A stretch of 64,000 bases of DNA from Pandoraea sp. PE-S2T-3. GTDB lineage: Bacteria > Pseudomonadota > Gammaproteobacteria > Burkholderiales > Burkholderiaceae. Numbering within the stretch: position 1 is the first letter of the stretch; every line of letters begins with the position of its first letter. The translations under genes were made by a program, and so were the position numbers. This document shows positions 8,918-17,725 of this stretch, in pieces. The DNA is taken from the NCBI RefSeq assembly GCF_002179965.1, contig NZ_NGUQ01000037.1, forward strand, positions 434,001 to 498,000, written 5' to 3'. The notes beneath the pieces were generated by a model. It did no database searches. It saw nothing but the letters and a program-made list of their open reading frames with translations, and was not told the origin of the DNA.

Positions 8918-8955
8918 CCCGCATCACGCGCCGCTTGTTTTGGGGCGCCATTTCC

Positions 8956-8979
8956 CCGCCGGCCACGGTGTGCCGGCGG
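8956..8979 (+). terminator. Hairpin after the VOC gene
   Basis: CCGCCGGC (8956-8963) pairs with GCCGGCGG (8972-8979), 39 bp after the VOC stop and before the porin promoter. There is no T-run, so it may be a weak or Rho-assisted terminator. Confidence 0.5.
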
Positions 8980-9085
8980 CGGACACCGCATATCAGGGGT
9001 AACCCGCTATAAAAAAACAGCCCGTTTGTATAAACAAATAGCGGTAGAAATTCAATTTCTTTGCTATGTATAATCATTCGAAAGA

Positions 9086-9095
9086 TTGTATACAT
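9086..9095. promoter_or_regulatory. Probable GntR operator, copy 3
   Basis: TTGTATACAT lies about 70 bp upstream of the porin start. It is the same palindrome as upstream of gntR. A related AT-rich half site (CTATGTATAA) lies about 20 bp further upstream. Confidence 0.65.
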
Positions 9096-9163
9096 ACAAC
9101 GGGCGAGCGGCAGACACCCAACAAGGGGCGCCGCAAATAAAACGAGAATTCTGAGGAGACGGC

Positions 9164-10213
9164 ATGAAGAAGCGAGTGTTAGGTGCATTGCTACTGGGCG
9201 CAATGCAAGGGGGCGCATACGCGCAATCTTCCGGAGGCGTCACGCTCTCGGGTTTTGTGGACTTGAACATCGAGCAGTTGTGGCAATCGGGCGCTAATGG
9301 CGGCAAGGTCACCCGCATGTCGAGCGGCGGTCTGAACAACTCTCGCTTCAATTTGAGCGGCTTTGAAGAACTGGGCGGCGGCAATCGCGCCTTCTTCACC
9401 TACGAGCCGATGTTCTCGGCGAACAACGGCACCCAATCGGCACAGGCGCGTCAGTCGTTTGTCGGCCTCAAGGGCCCGTGGGGTGAAGTCTCGCTGGGCC
9501 GCCAATTCACGCCGTCGTACTGGATTGCCGGTTATGCCGACCCGAGCTGGGCGGCCGACTTCAGTATGGTCAACAACATGGAGTTCTTCTACGCGTCGTA
9601 CCGCGTGGACAACGCCATTTCGTACAACACGCCGCGCTGGAACGGCCTGATGGCGCGCTTCATGGCGACCACGGGCGTGGGCGATACAACGCGCGCCGGG
9701 CGCTTCCTGTCGGCCGCCGTCGAGTACCGCAACGGCGGCATCTTCCTCGGCGCCGTGAGCGAGCTGCAATACACGCGCGACATCTACTCGCCGAGCCAGA
9801 TTCACTCGTCGCGCGACAACTACTTTGCCGCGACCTACAAATTCGGCAGCGTCGAGCCGACCCTGATCTATCACACGTACAACGGCTACTACGCGTACCC
9901 GCCGTACGTCGCGTTCAACGTGCGCGGCTGGGACGTACAGGCCGGGGTTCGCTACGCGCTGACCGACCGTCATCGCTTCTACGCGAGCTTTGTCCACCGT
10001 CAGGACGACGACAACAAGGCGCTCTCGAACGCCAACGGTTTCGTGATCGGCTACATGTACGGCATGTCCAAGCGCACCACGCTTTACGCGACCTACGCGC
10101 ACGTGCAGCACAGCAACGACACGACGGTGCATTACCCGGTGACGTTCCAGGTCACGCCGAACGGCAATCAGAATCCGTCGGGTGTGCAACTGGGTATCCG
10201 CCACGCATTCTGA
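9164..10213 (+). CDS. Outer-membrane porin (Gram-negative OmpC-like family)
   Basis: A 349-aa porin with a signal peptide ending YAQS, followed by GGVTLSGFVDLNIEQLW, the usual first beta strand of Burkholderia-type porins. LSLGRQFTPSYWIAG-type loop motifs and a C-terminal GIRHAF with terminal Phe for BAM recognition are present. GAGGAGACGGC precedes the ATG at 9164. With the GTATAC operator upstream it probably serves uptake of the substrate of the neighbouring catabolic genes. It is followed 80 bp later by the LVIVD protein, probably co-transcribed through a small hairpin. Confidence 0.92.
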   Translation: MKKRVLGALLLGAMQGGAYAQSSGGVTLSGFVDLNIEQLWQSGANGGKVTRMSSGGLNNSRFNLSGFEELGGGNRAFFTYEPMFSANNGTQSAQARQSFVGLKGPWGEVSLGRQFTPSYWIAGYADPSWAADFSMVNNMEFFYASYRVDNAISYNTPRWNGLMARFMATTGVGDTTRAGRFLSAAVEYRNGGIFLGAVSELQYTRDIYSPSQIHSSRDNYFAATYKFGSVEPTLIYHTYNGYYAYPPYVAFNVRGWDVQAGVRYALTDRHRFYASFVHRQDDDNKALSNANGFVIGYMYGMSKRTTLYATYAHVQHSNDTTVHYPVTFQVTPNGNQNPSGVQLGIRHAF

Positions 10214-10245
10214 TCCACGTATCTGAATTCACCAGAATCCACGCC

Positions 10246-10266
10246 GCCGGCACGCGCTGTGCCGGC
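10246..10266 (+). other. Intergenic hairpin between porin and LVIVD gene
   Basis: GCCGGCAC (10246-10253) pairs with GTGCCGGC (10259-10266), five-base loop. It has no T-run, so it may mark an mRNA processing or stability point that lets porin and LVIVD levels differ. Confidence 0.45.
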
Positions 10267-10295
10267 GAGAAGACTTTGAAACGAAGGAGGAAGAC

Positions 10296-12107
10296 ATGTT
10301 TCGCAAGCCCACACTCGGCGTATCGCTCACCGCCACGGCGGTACTCGCTGCGCTGACGATGACGCTCGCTGCCCACGCATCGGCACCGGAGTCCGAACCT
10401 GCCGCGACCAATGCAGCCCCCGCAGCACAAGCCGACGCGCAACCGTCGGGCACGCCCGGCACGCCGAACGTGAAAGACCCGTATCTGGCCGGCTGGCTGC
10501 GCCTGACCCCGGATCGCTCCCCCAAGCCGCTCAAGCCCGGCGTCGACTACGGCATGGACCCGGCCACCGGCAAGTTCATCTGGCCGAAGGCCACGCCCGA
10601 AGTGCACACCGGTCAGAAATTCCCGGGTGAACTGCCGTACTGGGACAAGAAGAGCTACACCAAGAACGTGAAGGTGCTCGCCTTCTACCCGGGCGTGGAT
10701 TCGCCGTTCCATGCGTGGAACAACATCGCCGACTTCAACGGCAAGCGCTATCTGTACATCCACGACCGCGACTACCTGCGCATCATGGACGTGACCGATC
10801 CGGCCAACGGCAAGGTCGTGTATTCGAAGGGTGGCGTGTGGGGCCCGAAGGGTTCGAGCGAGAAGTTCGACCCGAACAACGTGCACGACTATCTGGGCGG
10901 CGCGACCATCGTCTGGAACAAGAAGCTCGGCAAGCCGATTCTCGTCGCGTCGTTCGAAATCGGCCGCTATGGCCTGATGACCGACAAGTCGAAGCAGCCG
11001 GACAAGGTTGCCGCACAGCGCAGTTACAACGATCTGAAGGGCTTCAAGGTCTTCGAGATGAACGGCCCGCTGCCGTCCGACTGGAAGCTGATCGCCACGC
11101 GCACCACCGACTACACGCGTCCGAATGCGCCGGTGGGCGAGCAACGCGGTTCGGGCTCGCTCGATTCGCCGGAGTTCTACGGCGGCAAGTACATGATTCT
11201 GTCGGCGGCACCCGACGACAGCTACGCGCTCTCCGAATACCCGAACTATCTGTATTCGCCGGGTTATCAAGTGTGGGATATGTCGGACCCGGCCAACCCG
11301 AAGTTCGTCTCGCAGATTTCGGTGCCCGGCCAGATCCTCGGCAACGCCGAGCATGAGCAGGCATATCTCCAGAACGCGCGCGCAGGCAATCGCACGTCGT
11401 GGATGGGCTCGCGTATGCCGATCTTCCTGCCCAAACCGCTGGAGCAGGGCGGCAAGGTGGGCTTCGGTGCGATGGGTGGTCTGGGACTGTGGTCGTTCGA
11501 TCTCGCCGATCCGGCGCATCCGAAGGTACTCGGCAACGTGAATACGGCCCCGAGCTTCGCAGGCACCGAATACGACAACGCGGACGTCAGCCAGTACGAG
11601 CGCACCGGTTACGTGCTCACCAGCGGCTACCCGATGAACCGCGATTGCTACGAGCCGTACAAGGACATCTTCGTCGTCGACGCGCGTAACCCCGCCAAGA
11701 TGAAGGTCGCGGCCAAGCTGCCAGAGCCGGAGGTGCCCGAAGGCGCACCGTTCACCAGCTTCTGCCAGCGCGGCGGCAACTACGGTCCGAAGCGTTCGAA
11801 CTCCATCGGGCAACCGGGGACGTGGCGTCAGGGCATCGTGCCGTACTCGTTCTATAGCGCGGGCGTGCAGATCTTCGACGTGAAGGACCCGGCCAAGCCG
11901 ACCATCGCGGGCTACTTCGTGCCGGGCCTGGCCGATGAAACCGAGCTGCCTGTGTACACGTTGGGCAAGGGCGTGTTCGCGATGTACACCGAGTACGACC
12001 GCAACATCATGTGGGCTTTCACCGAAAACGGCGCATATGCACTGTCGAGCCCGCTGCTGGGCGAGCCGGTGATGGGTGCCCCGGCCAAACCCTGGCCGGC
12101 ACGGTAA
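10296..12107 (+). CDS. Periplasmic LVIVD-repeat beta-propeller protein
   Basis: A 603-aa exported protein. The signal peptide ends near AAHAS, followed by a Pro/Ala-rich linker. Repeated strands with a D-[VM]-x-D-P-A pattern (IMDVTDPANGK, VWDMSDPANPK, SFDLADPAHPK, VVDARNPAKMK, IFDVKDPAKPT) are the LVIVD signature and indicate a multi-blade propeller. Function is not established for this family. Here it sits between a porin and catabolic enzymes under probable GntR control, so substrate binding or periplasmic conversion is possible. A strong AAGGAGG precedes the ATG at 10296, and a clear terminator follows the gene. Confidence 0.82.
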   Translation: MFRKPTLGVSLTATAVLAALTMTLAAHASAPESEPAATNAAPAAQADAQPSGTPGTPNVKDPYLAGWLRLTPDRSPKPLKPGVDYGMDPATGKFIWPKATPEVHTGQKFPGELPYWDKKSYTKNVKVLAFYPGVDSPFHAWNNIADFNGKRYLYIHDRDYLRIMDVTDPANGKVVYSKGGVWGPKGSSEKFDPNNVHDYLGGATIVWNKKLGKPILVASFEIGRYGLMTDKSKQPDKVAAQRSYNDLKGFKVFEMNGPLPSDWKLIATRTTDYTRPNAPVGEQRGSGSLDSPEFYGGKYMILSAAPDDSYALSEYPNYLYSPGYQVWDMSDPANPKFVSQISVPGQILGNAEHEQAYLQNARAGNRTSWMGSRMPIFLPKPLEQGGKVGFGAMGGLGLWSFDLADPAHPKVLGNVNTAPSFAGTEYDNADVSQYERTGYVLTSGYPMNRDCYEPYKDIFVVDARNPAKMKVAAKLPEPEVPEGAPFTSFCQRGGNYGPKRSNSIGQPGTWRQGIVPYSFYSAGVQIFDVKDPAKPTIAGYFVPGLADETELPVYTLGKGVFAMYTEYDRNIMWAFTENGAYALSSPLLGEPVMGAPAKPWPAR

Positions 12108-12226
12108 GCGCAGTTTGATTGAATTGGTGTGATTTGGCGTGACGCTGCGGCACGCGCTGGCGAAGTCTGCCAATGCGTGCCGCCACCGCTGGCGACTTCA
12201 CAGGACCTCCAAGGTGAAGTGTTGAG

Positions 12227-12270
12227 GCGGGCAACCTCCGATGGTCTCCCGGTTGCCCGCTTCTTTTTTT
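12227..12270 (+). terminator. Rho-independent terminator of the porin/LVIVD operon
   Basis: GCGGGCAACC (12227-12236) pairs perfectly with GGTTGCCCGC (12251-12260), followed by TTCTTTTTTT (12261-12270). It lies 120 bp after the LVIVD stop and touches the stop of the convergent dehydrogenase gene. Confidence 0.9.
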
Positions 12271-13276
12271 ATCCGGACGTTCTGTTACCGCGCACGGTGT
12301 TCACCGCAGCAAACAACGGCAGACGAGAGAGATGGGCGCGCACGTTGGCCAGCAGGACGTCGATCTGCGCTTGCAAGGCGGCAGGTGAGCGGCCTGAGAT
12401 GTGCGGCGTGAGCACCACGTTCTCGAGCATGCGCAGTGCCGACGGCACCTCGGGTTCGGTCTCGTAGACGTCGAGCGCGGCACCGGCGATGACGCCGTCG
12501 CACAGCGCTTCGATCAGCGCCACGGTATCGACCACGCTGCCACGCGCCACGTTCACCAGAAAGCCTTTCGGGCCGAGTTGCGCCAGCACCTCGGTGCTGA
12601 CCAGATGATGCGTGGCGGGGCCGCCGGGGCAGGCCAGTACGAGGAAGTCGCTGTCGCGGGCCAGTTCACTGACGTTGGCGTAGTGCTGCCATGCGTGGCT
12701 TGGACCGTCCGTGCGTGGCGTGCGGGTGTGATAGCCGATCGACATGCCGAAGCCTGCCGCGCGCAGGGCGATCGCCTGACCGATGTTGCCGAGACCGACG
12801 ACGCCGAGTCGCGCGCCGTTGAGCGTCGGACGAGGCGCGCGATGCGACTCCCAGCCACCGGCTTTCACGGCGCGGTCGAGGGTCACGAGGCCGCGCGACA
12901 CGGCGAGCATCAGGGCCAAGGCGTGATCGGCCACCGTCTCGCCGTTGGTGTTGGGCGCATGGGCGACGGCAATGCCGCGTTCCGTGGCGGCGGTCACGTC
13001 GATGTTTTCGAACCCAGCGCCAAAGGCGCAAACGAGTTCGAGCTGCGGCAGCGCCTGCATCTGTGCGGCGGTGAGTCCGGTCGTGCCGTTGGTGAGCACC
13101 AGACGCGCCGAGGCGATGGCAGCGCGATCGGCGGCATCGGTGGCGTGGGCGAGCGCACTTGAATCGGCCAGCGCGCGCGGGTTCACGTCGTGCATCCGCA
13201 CGCCGGCGGCCAGCAATTGCGCGCGTGCCTGCGGGGCCAGTGCGATGAGATTGAGCATCAGGGGAGCGTCGTTCAT
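12269..13276 (-). CDS. D-isomer-specific 2-hydroxyacid dehydrogenase
   Basis: A 335-aa NAD(P)-dependent dehydrogenase that would interconvert a 2-oxo acid and its D-2-hydroxy acid. The Rossmann motif LGVVGLGNIGQAIA lies near residue 160. Catalytic residues are in VNVARGSVVD (Arg), ETEP (Glu) and LTPHISG (His). FGAGFENIDVTAA and NGETVADHALALML are further family signatures. It is divergent from the FAH gene; the shared 170-bp promoter holds a perfect ATGTATACAT palindrome. The protein resembles hydroxypyruvate/glyoxylate reductases, but the substrate in this cluster is unknown. Confidence 0.87.
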   Translation of the reverse strand: MNDAPLMLNLIALAPQARAQLLAAGVRMHDVNPRALADSSALAHATDAADRAAIASARLVLTNGTTGLTAAQMQALPQLELVCAFGAGFENIDVTAATERGIAVAHAPNTNGETVADHALALMLAVSRGLVTLDRAVKAGGWESHRAPRPTLNGARLGVVGLGNIGQAIALRAAGFGMSIGYHTRTPRTDGPSHAWQHYANVSELARDSDFLVLACPGGPATHHLVSTEVLAQLGPKGFLVNVARGSVVDTVALIEALCDGVIAGAALDVYETEPEVPSALRMLENVVLTPHISGRSPAALQAQIDVLLANVRAHLSRLPLFAAVNTVRGNRTSG

Positions 13277-13344
13277 GGGTGCCTTGTTCGCTGGTTGATC
13301 GCTGTGTTAGGAAGGATTGAAAAATAAAATACAAATTAATTGCC

Positions 13345-13354
13345 ATGTATACAT
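13345..13354. promoter_or_regulatory. Probable GntR operator, copy 4 (perfect palindrome)
   Basis: ATGTATACAT is a perfect 10-bp palindrome in the divergent promoter between the dehydrogenase and FAH genes. A second related half, ATGTATTGTAT, follows within 20 bp. Being 5 kb from gntR but sharing its upstream motif, it ties both clusters to the same regulator. Confidence 0.65.
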
Positions 13355-13445
13355 ATGCTATGTATTGTATGTTCATAGAGCAATCAAAAAGACAACCGAT
13401 GCGCGTAAGCGACATCGAATTTCAGTAAAGAGATAGGAGGAAGGT

Positions 13446-14402
13446 GTGACTTGGTTTGGTATCGCAACTTATGAATCGCTGGCACCGGGAGCCGGTGCTG
13501 ATCGCCGTACGGCACTGGTGCAACATGGCCGCCTGTACGATCTGGAAGCCGTGCTGCGCCACACGGGCGCAGGTAACGACGACGGCGCACTGGCGGCGCA
13601 GAATCTGACGGCGCTGCTCTCCGACTGGTATGTGCATGGCGAGACCGTGATGACGGCCGTGCGTCAGGCGCTGGATGCTGGTGTGGTGAACAAGGTCAGC
13701 GCGTTGGAAACGAGTCAATACCGCCTGTGCGTGCCGTATCAGCCGGGCCGGATCTTCGCCACGGCGTCGAACTTTTACGAACATGCGGCCGAAATGGGCA
13801 CGAAGCTCGCGCCGCGCAGCGAAAGCTCGCCCTACATGTTCATGAAAGCCGAGACCAGCGTGACGGCCACCAACACCGACGTGGTGCTGCCGCCCAATGC
13901 CGAGCGCGTCGACTGGGAGGTCGAACTGGCCGTGGTGATTGGCCGTCCGGGCCGCCACGTACCGGTGGAACAAGCCCACGAGTGGATCGCGGGCTACACG
14001 GTGATCAACGACGTGAGCGCACGAGATCTCAACCGCCGCACCGACTATCCGTTTACGCACGACTGGTTTCGCGGCAAGAGTTTCGATACCTTCGCTCCTC
14101 TGGGGCCGTGGTTTGTGCCGCGCGATGTCATTCGCGATCCCCAGAACCTGCGCATGACGCTGTCGGTCAACGGCGAGTCGATGCAGGACGACACGACGGC
14201 AGGGATGATCTTCAACATTGCGGAGCAGATCGCTTACCTGTCCGGCATCCTCACGCTCAAGCCCGGCGATCTGATCGCTACGGGCACGCCGACCGGCGTG
14301 GGCATGGGGCGTGGCGTGTATCTCAAGGCGGGTGACGTCATGGTGGCGGGCATCGAGGGCATTGGCGCCATCGAGAACCGCGTCGTGGCACAGCGCAAAT
14401 AA
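13446..14402 (+). CDS. Fumarylacetoacetate hydrolase (FAH)-family protein
   Basis: A 318-aa FAH-fold enzyme, a family that hydrolyses, hydrates or decarboxylates 2-oxo acids with C-C bonds flanked by carbonyls, often after aromatic ring cleavage. Metal-binding acidic residues are visible in VDWEVELAVVIG and INDVSARDL, and the core ends GDLIATGTPTGVGMG. Translation begins at GTG 13446, five bases after AGGAGG. It is the first gene of an apparent operon reaching the alpha/beta hydrolase (ABC importer and VOC gene in between). The GTATAC palindrome upstream suggests GntR control. The exact substrate is open. Confidence 0.87.
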   Translation: MTWFGIATYESLAPGAGADRRTALVQHGRLYDLEAVLRHTGAGNDDGALAAQNLTALLSDWYVHGETVMTAVRQALDAGVVNKVSALETSQYRLCVPYQPGRIFATASNFYEHAAEMGTKLAPRSESSPYMFMKAETSVTATNTDVVLPPNAERVDWEVELAVVIGRPGRHVPVEQAHEWIAGYTVINDVSARDLNRRTDYPFTHDWFRGKSFDTFAPLGPWFVPRDVIRDPQNLRMTLSVNGESMQDDTTAGMIFNIAEQIAYLSGILTLKPGDLIATGTPTGVGMGRGVYLKAGDVMVAGIEGIGAIENRVVAQRK

Positions 14403-14439
14403 CAAAGGCCGCTAGAGCGGCGGCCAGGAGGAGGCAGCA

Positions 14440-15483
14440 ATGCAGCAGTGGCAGTGGGCAAAGCGTTGGTGGACGGCGCTCGCGTGCGTCGGAACTCTCG
14501 GATCCATCGGAACCATCGGCGCCGTGGGCGCTGGCGCCCTGTGGGCGACGCCGGTCGCCGCGCAGGAGAAAGTGAAGTTCAACCTCTCATGGCTGCCGCA
14601 GGGCAGTACCGGTGGCGTGCTGGTCGCCATCAACAAGGGCTTTTACCGCGAGGCCGGGCTCGATGTCTCGGCCATCGCCGGTCATGGCGGTCAGCGCACC
14701 GTCAACGAAGTCGATCAGGGACTGTTCGACTTTGGCTATGGCGACCCGATCAGTGTGATGCTCAATCGCGCGCAGGGTGGCAAGACGGTAATGGTCGGTT
14801 CGGTCAACGTGGCTTGGCCCGGGGCGATCTGCTATCTCGTCAAACCCGGCCGCACGATTACCAAACCGGCTGACCTCAAGGGCCTGACGATGGGCGGCGG
14901 CGGGGCATCGCCGCTGCAAAATATCGTACCGGCATGGCTGAAGGCCAATGGCTTGCCGCCGGCGTCGGTTAAGCTGCTGCGCCTTGATCCGTCGACCATC
15001 AATCCGTCGTTCCTGCAAGGCCGAATCGACCTGACCGAGTGCTGGGAAGGGGCGAACCTGCCCGTGCTGCGCGCGTTGGCAGCCAAACAGGGCCGTGAGA
15101 TCGGCATGCTGCGCTATCGCGACTTCGGTCTCGACATGGTCGGCAACGGCCTCGTGACGACCGAAAAGCTGATTGCACAGAAGCCCGACGTTGTGCGCCG
15201 TTTCGTGCAGGCGACGTATCGCGGCTACGCGTGGCTGCGTGAGCACCCGGAAGAGTCCGCCGGCATCATCGCGTCGCAATACCCGATGCTCGACAAGCAG
15301 GTCATGTTGGAACAGGTCAAGCAGATCAACGGCTTGGGCAGCGACGCGGAAACCAAGGGCCATAAGCCCGGCTGGGTGCCCGTGCCGCGCATGGAGGCCA
15401 CCGCGAAGTTCGTGCGCGACGCGTTCAACCTGCCGCCCACGCTGAAGGCCACCGACATCTACACCAATCAGTTCGTCGAGTGA
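14440..15483 (+). CDS. NitT/TauT-type ABC transporter substrate-binding protein
   Basis: A 347-aa periplasmic binding protein with a signal peptide ending TPVAAQEK. The domain begins VKFNLSWLPQGSTGGVLVAINKGFYREAGLDV, partly seen here as LSWLPQGSTGG and NKGFYREAGLDV, typical of the SsuA/TauA/NMT1 fold. The family binds sulfonates, nitrate, pyrimidine precursors or aromatic acids. The gene follows FAH by 37 bp with AGGAGG upstream; the permease and ATPase genes come after an intervening VOC gene. Given its neighbours an organic acid or heterocycle is more likely than nitrate. Confidence 0.88.
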   Translation: MQQWQWAKRWWTALACVGTLGSIGTIGAVGAGALWATPVAAQEKVKFNLSWLPQGSTGGVLVAINKGFYREAGLDVSAIAGHGGQRTVNEVDQGLFDFGYGDPISVMLNRAQGGKTVMVGSVNVAWPGAICYLVKPGRTITKPADLKGLTMGGGGASPLQNIVPAWLKANGLPPASVKLLRLDPSTINPSFLQGRIDLTECWEGANLPVLRALAAKQGREIGMLRYRDFGLDMVGNGLVTTEKLIAQKPDVVRRFVQATYRGYAWLREHPEESAGIIASQYPMLDKQVMLEQVKQINGLGSDAETKGHKPGWVPVPRMEATAKFVRDAFNLPPTLKATDIYTNQFVE

Positions 15484-15559
15484 GGCGCCGCAGCAAGCCT
15501 CTCGTAACACCGTAATACCCTTCGCAAGCCCCCGATTAGAAGCAAAGCAAGGAGTGGAG

Positions 15560-16105
15560 ATGACAAGCCTCAAACCCAAGCGTCTCGGCCATCTGGTGCT
15601 GGTCGTGCGCGATATCCAGAAGTCGGTGAAGTTCTACACCGAAGTGCTGGGCCTGACCGTGTCCGACTGGATCGACGATCAGATGGTCTTTCTGCGTGCC
15701 GGCAGCGATCACCACGATCTGGCGCTCTCGCAGATTCCGAAGAACTCGCCCGACATCGATGACCTGCCGCGCTACAGCCGCCCGGGCATGGAGCACTTCT
15801 CGTACCTCGTCGAGAGTGTGGAAGAGATGGAGAAGGCGGTCGACGTGCTGCGCGCGCGCAACGTCGAGATCGTGCGCGGCATTGGCCGCCACGGCCCGGG
15901 CGCGAACTACTTCCTCGTGTTCAAGGACCCGGACGGCAACAACGTCGAGCTGTATTGCGAGATGACCCAGATCGACGCCGAGCACCCGTACGAAGCGAAG
16001 GTGTGGGAGCGCAATATCGAGAGCTTCGACCGGTTCCGTTTCGAGCGTTTTGTGGTGCCGCCCCCGCCGGGGATGGTCAAGGATAAGTCGGGCGGCAAGT
16101 CGTAA
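15560..16105 (+). CDS. VOC-family protein, extradiol-dioxygenase-like
   Basis: A 181-aa vicinal-oxygen-chelate protein. The ligand pattern is His in LGHLVLVVRD, His in GMEHFSYLVE and Glu in NNVELYCEM, the His-His-Glu set of type I extradiol dioxygenases. HGPGANYFLVFKDPDGN precedes the Glu strand as in catechol 2,3-dioxygenases. ATG at 15560 is chosen because AAGGAG ends five bases upstream; a GTG two codons earlier overlaps the ribosome site. It lies between the binding protein and permease genes of an ABC importer, so ring cleavage of the imported compound is a reasonable inference. An isomerase or lyase role is not excluded. Confidence 0.82.
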   Translation: MTSLKPKRLGHLVLVVRDIQKSVKFYTEVLGLTVSDWIDDQMVFLRAGSDHHDLALSQIPKNSPDIDDLPRYSRPGMEHFSYLVESVEEMEKAVDVLRARNVEIVRGIGRHGPGANYFLVFKDPDGNNVELYCEMTQIDAEHPYEAKVWERNIESFDRFRFERFVVPPPPGMVKDKSGGKS

Positions 16106-16133
16106 CGCGCCGGCAATCTGGAGGAGACATCAC

Positions 16134-16877
16134 ATGAAACGCATCGCACAGACGATCGTATTTTGGGGCGTACTGCTCGCCCTGTGGGAACTGGCCGTGT
16201 CGTACTTCAAGGTGCAGTCGTACCTGATGCCGCCACCGTCAGCGATCTTTCGCGCCGCCTGGGAAATCCATCCGCAGATGCTGGCCGATACGTGGGTCAC
16301 GACCGTTGAAGTGCTGACGGGCTTCGTGGCGGCGGTGGCGGGCGGCCTGCTGATTGGCGTGGTGATCAGCTACAGCGCCTTCGCGCGCCGCACGCTTTAC
16401 CCGCTCGTCACGGCGCTGCAAAGCATGCCGAAGATCGCGCTCGCGCCGCTCATGATCGTGTGGTTCGGCTACGGCTTCGCGTCCAAGCTGGCGTCCACGT
16501 TCCTGTTCGCTTTCTTCCCGGTGGTGGTCGCCACCATGGGCGGCCTTGCCTCGGTGGCACGGAACCTCGACGAGCATTTCCGGGCGCTGGGTGCCAGCCC
16601 GTGGGACACCTTCTGGCGGCTGTATCTGCCGGCGGCGCTGCCCGCGTTTGCGGACGGTCTCAAGATCGCCATGCCGCTCGCGGTGATCGGCGCCATCGTC
16701 GGTGAGTTCATCGGTTCGGAAGAAGGGCTGGGGCATCTGATCGTGTTCGCCTCGGCGGCGGCCCGTACCGATGTGATGTTCGCGGCGATCCTGATGGTGA
16801 CGCTGCTGGCCGTGGTGCTGTACTGGGTGATCGAGCGTCTGGCACGCATGGTCTGGTGGCGAGGAATCAACGTATGA
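16134..16877 (+). CDS. NitT/TauT-type ABC transporter permease
   Basis: A 247-aa inner-membrane permease with about six transmembrane helices. The cytoplasmic EAA-like loop that contacts the ATPase is ARNLDEHFRALGASPWDTFW (about residues 142-161). The stretch ALQSMPKIALAPLMIVWFG is characteristic of SsuC/TauC permeases. GAGGAG precedes the ATG at 16134. Its stop overlaps the ATPase start (ATGA), showing tight coupling. It works with the binding protein at 14440 and the ATPase at 16874. Confidence 0.9.
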   Translation: MKRIAQTIVFWGVLLALWELAVSYFKVQSYLMPPPSAIFRAAWEIHPQMLADTWVTTVEVLTGFVAAVAGGLLIGVVISYSAFARRTLYPLVTALQSMPKIALAPLMIVWFGYGFASKLASTFLFAFFPVVVATMGGLASVARNLDEHFRALGASPWDTFWRLYLPAALPAFADGLKIAMPLAVIGAIVGEFIGSEEGLGHLIVFASAAARTDVMFAAILMVTLLAVVLYWVIERLARMVWWRGINV

Positions 16878-17725
16878 ATACCGTGACGAAACTGCACTCG
16901 GCGGCGCAGGCCGCCCCTTCGGTGGATGCCGGTCACGCACCGGCGGCCCAAATCGATGAGGCGATGATCGAGATTCGCCACATCGACAAGACGTTCGCGG
17001 GCAAGGCGCGCAAATCGGCACCGGTCCGAATTCTCGACGACGTGTCGTTGTCCATCGCCGATCAGGAGTTCGTGTCGATTCTCGGCGCGAGCGGCTGCGG
17101 CAAGAGCACGCTGCTGCGCATTGTCGCGGGGCTGGTGCCGCACGACGGCGGCGAGATTCGCGTGGCGGGGCAGCGCGTGACGCGCCCGGTGCCGGAGATC
17201 GGCGTGGTGTTCCAGACGAGCAACATGCTGCCATGGCTGACCGTGCGGCAAAACATGTTGCTTGGTACGAGCCTGCGCAAGATTCCGAAGGAGAAGAGCG
17301 AGCCGCGCGTGGCCGCGCTGCTGGAAATGCTAGGCCTGTCGCAGTTCGCGGATCACCATCCGCACGAACTGTCGGGCGGCATGCGCCAGCGTGCGTCGAT
17401 TGGCCAGATTCTCGCGCTTGAGCCGAAGGTTCTGCTGATGGACGAACCGTTCGGCGCGCTTGACGCCCTCACACGCGACAACCTCAACGTCGAGCTGCTG
17501 CGCATCTGGCAGGAGCACCGGCAGACGGTGCTGCTGGTCACGCACAGCATCGAAGAGGCGGTATTCCTGTCCGATCGCGTCATCGTGATGTCGGCGCGTC
17601 CCGGCAAGATCGTGGAAGAAGTGACGATCGATCTGCCGCGCCCGCGCGCACCGCAGACGATCAAACAGCACCCGCGCTACGCCGGCTACATCGCGCAGCT
17701 CTCGCAATTGATGGGAGTCTACTGA
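16874..17725 (+). CDS. NitT/TauT-type ABC transporter ATP-binding protein
   Basis: A 283-aa ATPase. Walker A is GASGCGKST (about residue 78), the Q-loop lies in VVFQTSNMLPWLTV, the ABC signature is LSGGMRQRASI, Walker B is VLLMDEPFGALDA, and the switch His is in VTHSIEEAVFL. The N-terminus has a 25-residue extension before the first strand. The start ATG overlaps the permease stop, and the gene's own stop overlaps the next start (TGATG), so the alpha/beta hydrolase is translationally coupled to the importer. Confidence 0.92.
   Translation: MNTVTKLHSAAQAAPSVDAGHAPAAQIDEAMIEIRHIDKTFAGKARKSAPVRILDDVSLSIADQEFVSILGASGCGKSTLLRIVAGLVPHDGGEIRVAGQRVTRPVPEIGVVFQTSNMLPWLTVRQNMLLGTSLRKIPKEKSEPRVAALLEMLGLSQFADHHPHELSGGMRQRASIGQILALEPKVLLMDEPFGALDALTRDNLNVELLRIWQEHRQTVLLVTHSIEEAVFLSDRVIVMSARPGKIVEEVTIDLPRPRAPQTIKQHPRYAGYIAQLSQLMGVY

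Noticed and set aside
10152-12173. 673-codon open frame on the minus strand opposite the LVIVD gene
   Set aside because: It lies antisense to a gene with clear signal peptide and LVIVD repeats. Its translation is Arg/His/Val-rich with no motif, as expected from the GC-rich codon pattern of the real strand.
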